Positions 56,601 through 64,000 of a stretch of 64,000 nt of DNA are shown piece after piece. The notes beneath the pieces are model-generated. The model did no database searches. It saw only the letters and a program-made list of their open reading frames with translations, and had not been told where the DNA came from. Location of the stretch: assembly GCA_000827325.1 (NCBI GenBank), contig KN832878.1:744001-808000 (forward strand). Direction: 5' to 3'. This stretch comes from Oidiodendron maius Zn. Lineage: Eukaryota; Ascomycota; Leotiomycetes; Myxotrichaceae. Made by a program: the position numbers and the translations under genes. The first letter of the stretch is position 1; the number at the start of each line of letters is the position of its first letter.

Positions 56601-57049
56601 ATATAGACTTTTGCCTGTCAGTTATTCCGGACTCATAACTGTCACGCCAATTGAGCTAGGATGAACGAGGGTACACGTGATTTAAATAAAGTGAGCAAGA
56701 GAGTTGTATTATTGGTGTGTCCTGTTGTCCGAACCCTATACCTTGGGTTTTCTTGGCTTTAGTATATTGCTGTATCACATAACTGTAGCTCATTCCTTGC
56801 TTCCTTGCCAACAAATCATCCCTTTCTATGACACATTTGTTAATGGATCTACATATTACTTCATGGGCTCGCGCCTTAACATTATATATTAATCTAAGGA
56901 GACGCTTTAGCTACTCCTCAATTGAGTCTGGATTGATATAACTTGTCTCTAACATCTCCAACTTTTCACTCGTCTTATACTGGCATCCGGCTTGCCTTTC
57001 CTCTTCTTTCGTATCTTGGCGGCATTCTACTAGTGTAGCGACTTCGGCG
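53690..57049. other. gene-poor AT-rich region
   Basis: 3.3 kb without a supportable gene. It holds A-rich tracts at about 54915-54945, a short perfect inverted repeat (ACTTGAGG/CCTCAAGT near 54960-54980), and a duplicated CCTTTTGTTG near 55720-55740. From about 55970 to 56460 it is a strongly AT-rich, CpG-poor block that looks like an eroded repeat. None keeps recognisable coding sequence. Confidence 0.45.
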
Positions 57050-57561
57050 ATGAAGCTCTCCCTCTCGCTCTTCCTGGGCTTGGCCATATTCTCTACGCAT
57101 GTTCTCGCTTGTGCTTCACCTGGTGATCACTGTGTACTGGGAGATCCCGTACAATGCGAGTGTAACGGAGGCCATCTTGTAAGTCTTGTTCGTAATATAT
57201 ATGCTATCGGCCATCTTATACTTGAGTCTACCTATTTGTCTGCCAGAGCTTATCCATTGACTGTTCTTGTACCTCGCCTCTTCTTCGCTCTTAATTATAC
57301 GTCTGTTATACCTGCTAACCAGTCGGCTGTGTAGATGAATTGTGTGGAATTCTGGAGATGTGGGTGACCCTAGCTTCTAGCTTGAGCCTTAAACCAGGAG
57401 GCCGTGTCCCAGATCTGAAAGCTCGAAGACTCGCGAGAGCAAATAATATATAGACTAACGACTTTTGTTTAGATGGGGCCTTCTATACGTACGGTTATAA
57501 TTGCCCCGTTCCGCCAAATGGTGGGCTCCAGTGTATTAATGGGAAATGCAATACTGGTTAG
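57050..57561 (+). CDS. small secreted eight-cysteine protein
   Basis: Three exons, 57050-57178, 57336-57360 and 57473-57561, close in frame to 80 residues. The start gives a clear signal peptide (MKLSLSLFLGLAIFSTHVLA). The mature part of about 60 residues holds eight cysteines (in CASPGDHC, QCEC, NC, NC, QC and KC), enough for four disulfides. Size, secretion signal and even cysteine count match fungal small secreted proteins such as effectors or antimicrobial peptides; the family is not recognised. The 25-nt middle exon and its donor are the weakest part, yet it is the join that gives the even cysteine number. It lies in a gene-poor AT-rich zone, a common home of such genes, about 1.8 kb from the TPR-CHAT gene's 3' end. 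Confidence 0.6.
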
Positions 57562-57846
57562 GGTTAGGATGCAGCGCGCTAGCATGAGAGTGAGGTGGTG
57601 GGCGGCCAAGGGGCCAACGGCAAGGGGGATGAGGTTATTTCAAGTCTTCTGCTAGATCTTGTGAGTTAGACTCTTATAGTCTAGAAATTATCAAATGGCC
57701 AATGTCGTCAACTGTAACTTGGCTGTGAGAAACATCTAAGGCCTTGCTAACGTAACCCTCTTCGTAAGGTGCCGCTGCTAATGCTGTCTGAGGCTAGGTT
57801 ATAAGACACAAACCGAACTCGGTAGTATAAAATAGAGCATATATTA
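57562..57846. other. short spacer
   Basis: No feature seen. Confidence 0.3.
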
Positions 57847-58623
57847 ATGAGCAAGCGCCATTTGACGTCTAATCTGCAGTTCTTAAGCACTATCGGCAGA
57901 CAGCATCCTTCGTATGCTGAGTTATATAAGCTTTACGCGCAATCCACGCGCACTAATCCACGTACCAATGACGTTCTTACTGCACTCCCTCTGGACCTAG
58001 ACATCGCGGCGCTAGAACAACAGCAGGAACAGCTGAAATCCAAGGTCTATAGAAGCGGAAGTTCGGCGCCTTACTTCTGCTATAGGCACGGCCCAGAGCA
58101 GGCGCCGGAATATCGTGTCTAAGGAATACTGGGCCGAATATTTTCATAATTAACCGGCTGAAGACATCAAGCAGTAGAACCGCGGAGAGGAGGAGGAGTA
58201 TATCGAGCCGGTAATTGAGCATCAGATCCCTAAGTGAGCGCAGCTTGCCGACCTAATCAGCTCTCGACCTGCAGACTCGAAGCTACTGGATACTGTCCAG
58301 CTTTGGATTCGGGCTGCTAACCTCATGCCAAGTCTGTGTGGCCCCTTCAAGGTGCCCCGGCAGTACTGACTCGCGACAACTCTTCCTGCACAGCCTCATG
58401 TCAAGGAGGAGTCGCTCGACATGGAACCTTCTATACCTTTCCTTATCTGTGGCAAAACACAGTGCCCGTTCTGCATTGGCGAGGGGCGGATGGGCTCTTT
58501 CTGTCGCGTTTCCAAGATGCGTGATCATGTTGAGCGATCTCACCTGAAGGTAGTCGATCCAGAGAAGGAGTTTTACTACTCTCATGCGGTGTGCAAATCC
58601 CAATATTCTGGAAAATATTTCTA
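57847..58623 (+). pseudogene. relic of a DUF3435/FluG-like tyrosine-recombinase-family gene
   Basis: A run of plus-strand fragments resembles the C-terminal half of DUF3435 ('FluG domain') proteins, a family that includes the tyrosine recombinases of Starship DNA elements. The first piece (57847-58122) carries ALPLDLDIAALEQQQEQLKS, like the helical block after the recombinase domain. The last piece (58421-58623) has the family's typical zinc-binding end: KTQCPFCIGEGRM, then SKMRDHVERSHLK and a Cys-containing tail. Between them the frames are interrupted and no single open frame exists. The catalytic part is not visible, so this is an inactive remnant. It could equally be a relic of a stand-alone FluG-like gene not tied to any mobile element. 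Confidence 0.5.
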
Positions 58624-59050
58624 GCTACAGAGAGACAAGTAGTACCTGTTCTAATCTGAGCGACATTAGTACATCCGATTGTACTTTGAATTTCATGCTC
58701 TTGGACTTTGGCGGCAGTAATAGAATAACTAGGCTACATTATAAAACCTGCCCTAATAGCCATAGGATCTCAAAGCCGTATATCTTACTTGTAGAAGTAC
58801 TAGTATTCACAGTATGCATTAGTGCAGCGCTAACTACAAGAAATGTATATATTAAAGATATAGCCATAGTAAGAAGGAGGTTAATATAGGATGCTTATCT
58901 TAAAGGGATATAGCAGTCTAATTAAGAGCGAAGGTCAATATAAGTAAGCGTCCATTTACTAGGTAAAGCTTTATACTTAACTTAAATAAAGTATCTTCTT
59001 ACTACTTTAATAACTTACTAAGTTTATCTTATACATTACTTCTCAACGTA
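58624..59050. other. AT-rich CpG-poor block
   Basis: High TA content and near absence of CpG, as expected of a mutation-eroded repeat. No gene seen. Confidence 0.45.
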
Positions 59051-59170
59051 GCCCGGATGGCGCAGTGGTCGTGCGCCTAGGTCTCAAATGCCATCATCGA
59101 ACCTAATAGGTCTCGCTACGCTATTTAACCCTGTGATGTGAGGTTGCTGGTTCGAATCTAGCTTTAGGCA
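59051..59170 (+). tRNA. tRNA-Met-like sequence, likely pseudogene or SINE head
   Basis: 120 bp with a good A box (TGGCGCAGTGG, 59058-59068), a near-consensus B box (GGTTCGAATCT, 59149-59159) and a foldable D arm (GCGC...GCGC). The GCGCCTAGGTCTCA segment is like elongator tRNA-Met. About 50 extra bases between the anticodon region and the T arm could be an intron or insertion. The T stem and 3' acceptor strand (CTAGCTTTAGGCA) pair poorly with the 5' strand GCCCGGA; reversing C-to-T and G-to-A changes would restore pairing, as expected after RIP. Probably a decayed tRNA or a tRNA-derived SINE head. Confidence 0.45.
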
Positions 59171-59405
59171 CCTCGCACATATTTGGTGATAGACCACGTT
59201 TTGCATTAATATCCCTCCATCAGCAAGCTGATAAGGCTCCTACTCCTAAAACTATCGCAATTGGAATCATTCAACGTAGGGTCAAGGCAGTATAGGCAGT
59301 ATAAGCAGGATTGCGGAAGAGAAAGTTAGCCGAAGCACCATGGGGGTGGCAGAATTGATGGCACAGGCGATAGCATATATACCCTCGAAAATTTTGAAAT
59401 AAGCA
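59171..59405. other. spacer after tRNA-like sequence
   Basis: No feature seen apart from the short direct repeat GGCAGTATAGGCAGTATAAG near 59285-59305. Confidence 0.3.
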
Positions 59406-62400
59406 TTATATACCAAAGTGAATGTATGGGACCCAATAAAGTGGGCTGAGCTTAAAAGTATCGTTCGGCTCCGCATCCTCTACATCTCTTAATTCTTTTG
59501 CTTTACGTTTTCTCGAACGCGATTTTCCTAGTATTGACGGACCAGATGTAGTGATTTGCGGCCCCGATCTGTGCTTACCATTTTCAAGTGCTCCTGCTGC
59601 GAAATTCTCAGAAAGCCATCGCTCCCGAAGGCGTCTGCTTGCGTTGTGAAGCCCTTTGCTGACCGATTCATTGCCTATGTCATTTTCCCTCATACATGTA
59701 TATGCCAAGATGGCCATATCTACACATGATTTGTCGTTCACCTCCCATAAAGTACCAATAACATGTCGAAAACCGGAGAGCTGGCATGCGTTCATTAAAT
59801 GGAGGCCCTCATCAATAAGTTCGTCTTGTTTAACTTGACCGGTTCCGCAGGCAGAAAGGTAGGCAAGCAGTGGCATCCTCTGGCGAAGATTTGTCTCTAG
59901 AAGAGTTGCTACCGTCAGTGGCTGTGTCTCCCAATCTCTCAGGAGTAAGCAGCTTTTCGAAGGATCGGAGGGATTAGTCAGTCCATGACCTGCGAAATGA
60001 AAAATGTCACAGTCCTCGAGGGCAGATAAAACCTGGCTCCGAACTGTTGATGGTCTGTCGACTTGAACGTTGCTAGATTTCCAAAATTCTTCTAGCTTCT
60101 CGACCTCTTCCGCTGCATAGCGAAGGTCGTTCTGCCCTGGCGTTCTCTGCATGCCGACCAGAACGATTTTCTCTGAAGTCGGTGCTGGGACCTGCTCGAG
60201 GCCATGGCGGCGTCCGTATATAAGGGCCTTGACAGATGAACTATAGGATGATATGATTCGATCAAGCGCCGTATTACGAGAACCATCCAAATGATGCCCG
60301 GCTGCATGTAGGGGAAATTTGCTGAGCGGCCCTGTTGGGATCCACCATACGCGTGGCCAGTTCTCGCCTGTTGGATATCGAGTAAATCCGAGAGCATCAA
60401 GCACCGGACCTACGGTAGAATTCCATAACCACTCGAGCACTCTAGGGCTTCCCAGATTTCCCGTCCGCGCTTCCTCGTCGATGTCCTTTTTACTGAGATT
60501 ATTCAGCTCCAAGACCCGTATCTGTCGTGATTCAATAAGCATTGCATCACAGCGGTATTCGCTGATGTTTATTACCACGAGAGGGCCATATAGTGCAGCG
60601 TCCTGCATAGCTTCCTTCCTTGGCGGAAGCAAGAACTCTTGAAACTCAGGAAGTTTCCGAATATTGTTGATTGAATCCTCGAGCTTCTTGGCTGCTTCAT
60701 ACCGCTGACTCACTGTACTCTGCCGAGGAATGGGAAGCTTGACCTTGACGGACGTTATATTCTTGCTTGAAGGCTCCAACTCTTCCCGAAGATGAAGAAA
60801 TTGTTTGGCCAGCTCTGGATGCCTCTCTCGTAATTCCGAAACATCCGTTCTAAGGTCCTCGATAGACGTAGCTATCATCCCGCGGGCTTGTTCGAGGAAA
60901 TTGAGAGCCGAAAGCGGTCCCTTTCTTAACTGTAGTGCCGTTGCTGCGGCGTCGGAAGCAAAGCCGACAAGGCGACGGAGCATATGCTGCTTATCAGAGT
61001 TTTCGAGTGATCGAAGACTGAGTCCAGGAATGAGAGAAGCTCCAATGTCGCATGCGTCGTAAGCTTGTTGCCAATCCGAATTGGCTGCCGAGAAGCGAAG
61101 AATATTGAGACAAGTTTCTATTCGAGAAAGTGATGGTGAATTGGATTGCCGCATAGAGAGCTGATAGCAATCGAGAGCCTTCTCGAAGTCATCACGCGAT
61201 CCTGTTGTCGAATATCTTTCCTGAAGTTGGAGTCCGAGATTATTCAAACATGAAGCTCGGTCGGGATGATCATTGGGAGCCTTCCTAACTGCCTCCCTAG
61301 ATAGTTCTATCGCTTCGTCGAGATCTGGCATCGAGTGTGCTTTCTTGTATCTTTCAGCCAGTCTGGCCCCGAGGTTACTCAAATGGCCGGGCCTGTCTAA
61401 GTGATCCTCTGGAGTTGCTTTGACAACTTCCCGCAAGATGTCGATAGACTTTTCGAGGTCTGCAAGTGCTCCGGTAGCCAAGAATCTATCACCCAATCTT
61501 ACTGACAGGTGGTTGAGATTTAGAGATCTGTAGGTACTACCCTCTGAAGTGGCGTTTACTGCATTTTGCGCAGCTTGGATGGCCTCCTCAAGGTCAGCAA
61601 GGGATCCCACCGTCTGGAAAATCTCCCCAAGTCGAGCGCTCAAATTGATTAACCAATGGGCTCTGTGTGGATGGCCATCAGGAGTATCGTTGATGACTTG
61701 TCGAAGGAGCTGGGTAGATTTATTTAGGTCAGCAATTGCTCCTGTCCTCTTATATCTGAGATAGAATACACTCTCAAGACTGTCCAAGTACTCGACCAAA
61801 TCTGGATGGCCTTGCGGAGTAGTATTAACAACCTGTTGAGAGAGTTTAATAGCCTCTTCGAGATCGGATACGAACCCAAGTCTTTCAAATCTGAAGCTGA
61901 GACAATTTGCTAGGACATCCGCCAGCATACGCCATTGTGGGTCGTCTTCTGGCATAACCACGACAGCCCCCTGTACACGCCGAATCCCTTCGTCGAGGTC
62001 TATTGTGGATCCTGTTCTTATATGTCTTGCCATGAGGAATGACCCAATGTCCCTAATGAGTAAAGGCCAATACGGGCTTCCTTCCTCCACAGCTTGAAGG
62101 GCTCCAAGGGTGAGCTGAATAGCTTCTTCGAGATCGCCCACAGAGTCTGTTATCGAGTAGTTGTCCATCAGTTTACGAGCGAGATTATGGGCCATCATTA
62201 CCCATGTTGGACTCCTCTCTGTTGTAAAGTCGATTCCTTTCCGTAAGAGCAGAATGGCCTCTTCGAGACTAGTTGTCAATCCAAGCCGTTCAAATTTATT
62301 GCCAAGTTGAGTTGCAAGGTTATTCACTAACACAATCCAACCCGGGTGGTCTTGTGATACTGATGCGAGAGATGTTTGCAGTAGGTTGGTAGCTTCTTCG

Positions 62401-63755
62401 AGATCAGCTATTAAGTCTGTCTTCAAGTATTTTCTCCAAAGTAGAGTCGCAAGGTCAGAAACGATCATACTCCACTCAGGAATGTTGGTAGATGTAACCC
62501 CGAGAAGCTGTGATTGAATATGAATCTTATCATCGAGATCGGATACTGATTCTGCTTCCGTCCATTTGTCATAAAGCTGAAATTCATAAGTGATGTCTAT
62601 TTCCCCTCTTGCTTTGACTATATTGGATTCATTCAGAGCTTCATGGACTCCCTCGGCCTCTTCAAAATCTACTTTCGACTGAGTTCTGGAGCTTTTGCGG
62701 CAGAGATAAGTTAGAAGGCGTTCAGACCACAAGGAATGGTCTGGATGATCAGCCGAGAGAACTTTTGTAGCCTTCCGGGTAAGTTGGAGACCCATTTCAA
62801 GATCCTCCATTAACTGTGTTTCTTCGTACTTATCACTCAGAAGACGTGTAATACTATTAGCAAGGTCCATCCAGTTCGAATCGTCTTCTGATATGGTGTT
62901 GAGAGCTTCTCGTGCAACCTGGATAGCGTCTTCGAGGTCGCTCATTGATTGACTTTTCGAATAAAGTAACTCAAATAATACTAAGAGGGTCCTCATTGCT
63001 TCCATCCACCTTGGATTGTCGTCTTTGATCGTATTGAGATCGCTTCGCATAGCCTGAATAGCTTCTTTGATTTCGTTTGTTGATTCTGTTATTGTGGCTC
63101 TGAACGCAAGTTGGTATACGAGCGCTGTGGCGATAGTAATGCGATCCTGGTCATCTTTTGGCATGATTTCAAGGACTTCTCTTGTAGTTTGAATAGCCAT
63201 CTCGATGTCGTGAATAGACTCCGTCTCTTTGCATTTGGCTGCAAGCTGGTTAGCGAGGACTTTAGAGAATACAGTCCGGTCCTCAATAGCTTCCGGAACG
63301 ACTTCAAGGGCTTCTTGGATAGCTTCGATAGCACTTTCGATATCGATTAACAATAGCGTCTGTCTAGATTTTTCTGTGAGCTGAAACACGAGATAGTGGA
63401 TCAGCGTGATTCGATCGGGATCATCTTCTGATATAACTTTAAGAGCTTCTTGTGTGTATTTAGTGGCATCCTCGAGGTCGCTGATGGATTCTGTCTTCGA
63501 GCATTTCTCTTGGAGTTGCGCTGCAAGCCCCTTCATGTAATTGACTCGATTTGGATCTTTTGAAGGAAGTATTTTGAGCGCTGCTCGAAAAGCGTCAATG
63601 GACTCATCGAGGTAACTCATCGATTCCGTGAGGTAGAACTTCTCCCCTAGCTGATATGCGAGCTTCGCTGTGTGACTGATACGATCTTGGCAACCTTCTG
63701 GCAAAATCTCAAGAACCTGTCGGGTAGCTTGAATAGATCTCGTAAGGTCGTCCAT
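59406..63755 (-). CDS. TPR-repeat protein with C-terminal CHAT protease domain
   Basis: Single exon, 1,449 residues. Residues 1 to about 900 are tandem tetratricopeptide-type repeats of about 50 residues, each with a pattern like T.S..DLE.AI...REAL...P...PDR (by eye 17-20 units). A helical linker (about 900-1080) follows. The C-terminal third is a CHAT domain, the caspase-like fold. The catalytic His is in DIFHFAGHGLTNPSDP (near 1257) and the Cys in LLAYLSACGTGQ (near 1302); EGLHLMNACQLSGFRHVIGT and LWEVNDKSC follow, all as in active CHAT proteins. The start is the first Met after an upstream in-frame stop. TPR-CHAT proteins act as caspase-like proteases in bacterial defence (for example Csx29); fungal ones are little studied. 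Close to HET genes it suggests a cell-death role (inference). No disruption is seen. Confidence 0.93.
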   Translation of the reverse strand: MDDLTRSIQATRQVLEILPEGCQDRISHTAKLAYQLGEKFYLTESMSYLDESIDAFRAALKILPSKDPNRVNYMKGLAAQLQEKCSKTESISDLEDATKYTQEALKVISEDDPDRITLIHYLVFQLTEKSRQTLLLIDIESAIEAIQEALEVVPEAIEDRTVFSKVLANQLAAKCKETESIHDIEMAIQTTREVLEIMPKDDQDRITIATALVYQLAFRATITESTNEIKEAIQAMRSDLNTIKDDNPRWMEAMRTLLVLFELLYSKSQSMSDLEDAIQVAREALNTISEDDSNWMDLANSITRLLSDKYEETQLMEDLEMGLQLTRKATKVLSADHPDHSLWSERLLTYLCRKSSRTQSKVDFEEAEGVHEALNESNIVKARGEIDITYEFQLYDKWTEAESVSDLDDKIHIQSQLLGVTSTNIPEWSMIVSDLATLLWRKYLKTDLIADLEEATNLLQTSLASVSQDHPGWIVLVNNLATQLGNKFERLGLTTSLEEAILLLRKGIDFTTERSPTWVMMAHNLARKLMDNYSITDSVGDLEEAIQLTLGALQAVEEGSPYWPLLIRDIGSFLMARHIRTGSTIDLDEGIRRVQGAVVVMPEDDPQWRMLADVLANCLSFRFERLGFVSDLEEAIKLSQQVVNTTPQGHPDLVEYLDSLESVFYLRYKRTGAIADLNKSTQLLRQVINDTPDGHPHRAHWLINLSARLGEIFQTVGSLADLEEAIQAAQNAVNATSEGSTYRSLNLNHLSVRLGDRFLATGALADLEKSIDILREVVKATPEDHLDRPGHLSNLGARLAERYKKAHSMPDLDEAIELSREAVRKAPNDHPDRASCLNNLGLQLQERYSTTGSRDDFEKALDCYQLSMRQSNSPSLSRIETCLNILRFSAANSDWQQAYDACDIGASLIPGLSLRSLENSDKQHMLRRLVGFASDAAATALQLRKGPLSALNFLEQARGMIATSIEDLRTDVSELRERHPELAKQFLHLREELEPSSKNITSVKVKLPIPRQSTVSQRYEAAKKLEDSINNIRKLPEFQEFLLPPRKEAMQDAALYGPLVVINISEYRCDAMLIESRQIRVLELNNLSKKDIDEEARTGNLGSPRVLEWLWNSTVGPVLDALGFTRYPTGENWPRVWWIPTGPLSKFPLHAAGHHLDGSRNTALDRIISSYSSSVKALIYGRRHGLEQVPAPTSEKIVLVGMQRTPGQNDLRYAAEEVEKLEEFWKSSNVQVDRPSTVRSQVLSALEDCDIFHFAGHGLTNPSDPSKSCLLLRDWETQPLTVATLLETNLRQRMPLLAYLSACGTGQVKQDELIDEGLHLMNACQLSGFRHVIGTLWEVNDKSCVDMAILAYTCMRENDIGNESVSKGLHNASRRLRERWLSENFAAGALENGKHRSGPQITTSGPSILGKSRSRKRKAKELRDVEDAEPNDTFKLSPLYWVPYIHFGI

Positions 63756-64000
63756 GGCCTTCGCTTTTCGATGTTGTTGATTCTGGCCAAGCTGATCGTC
63801 TGATTCGCCTTCTGGATTAATTGATCATTAACATTTTTGCGCGCGGTAAGGGCTGTTGGGATCTTCCTTGCCTCAGGGCTATATTCATGCTTTCCATAGA
63901 GGCTTGAACATGATTTTCCGGTGAGCCTTTCTCTAGAATGGCTGTTGACCAGTCATACCTAAGAGTGCATGCGACAGGCGAGATGTGTCTCCTCACGATT
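63756..64000. promoter_or_regulatory. upstream region of TPR-CHAT gene
   Basis: 245 bp to the window edge; probably promoter or 5' leader. An in-frame stop lies about 80 bp upstream of the Met, but an upstream exon cannot be excluded. Confidence 0.3.

Noticed and set aside
1-64000. CRISPR arrays, bacterial operons, rRNA genes
   Set aside because: The intron-rich fungal gene structure excludes bacterial origin. The only tandem array (35565-35752) has no unique spacers, and no rRNA-like sequence was seen.

Overview
The window reads as nuclear DNA of a filamentous ascomycete (Pezizomycotina). Genes carry many short GT..AG introns (about 40-80 nt, often with a CTAAC-type branch site). There is a large highly reducing polyketide synthase (HR-PKS), a Zn2Cys6 regulator, several HET-family proteins and a TPR-CHAT protein, and gene-poor AT-rich stretches look like mutation-eroded repeats. 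I cannot name the class or species from sequence alone.

Region 1 (1-28.3 kb) is a metabolic block. It holds a decayed DUF3431 gene, a secreted GH27 alpha-galactosidase, a CYP52-like P450, a capsule-polysaccharide-type glycosyltransferase, an HxxxD acyltransferase resembling Tri3, and a GH65 acid trehalase. These are followed by an FSH1 serine hydrolase divergent from a 14-exon HR-PKS (KS-AT-DH-cMT-ER-KR-ACP, about 2,679 aa, no TE), a Zn2Cys6 regulator, and a GH35-type beta-galactosidase. My reading is a biosynthetic cluster centred on the PKS. The FSH hydrolase is placed to release the chain, as LovG does for lovastatin. The P450, glycosyltransferase and acyltransferase are placed to oxidise, glycosylate and acylate it. 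The three glycosidases may be cluster members or plain carbohydrate-use neighbours. The exon joins given below were checked by reading-frame closure, not by transcripts.

Region 2 (28.3-54 kb) is a patchwork. It has two intact HET-domain genes, a gene-poor zone with a foldback element fused to a 25-bp minisatellite, and an S58 (DmpA-type) peptidase. It also has a gene of unknown function, a class III aminotransferase, a broken HET fragment, an MCT-type MFS carrier, a CorA-like membrane protein, and a membrane-anchored protein with a TIR/HET-like central region.

Region 3 (54-64 kb) starts with more than 3 kb of AT-rich, gene-poor sequence. Then come a tiny three-exon secreted eight-cysteine protein, a relic of a DUF3435/FluG-like recombinase gene, a tRNA-Met-like sequence with RIP-like decay, and a 1,449-residue TPR-repeat protein ending in a CHAT caspase-like protease with both catalytic residues. 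HET, TIR/HET-like and CHAT genes within 35 kb suggest an allorecognition or cell-death island next to a biosynthetic cluster.
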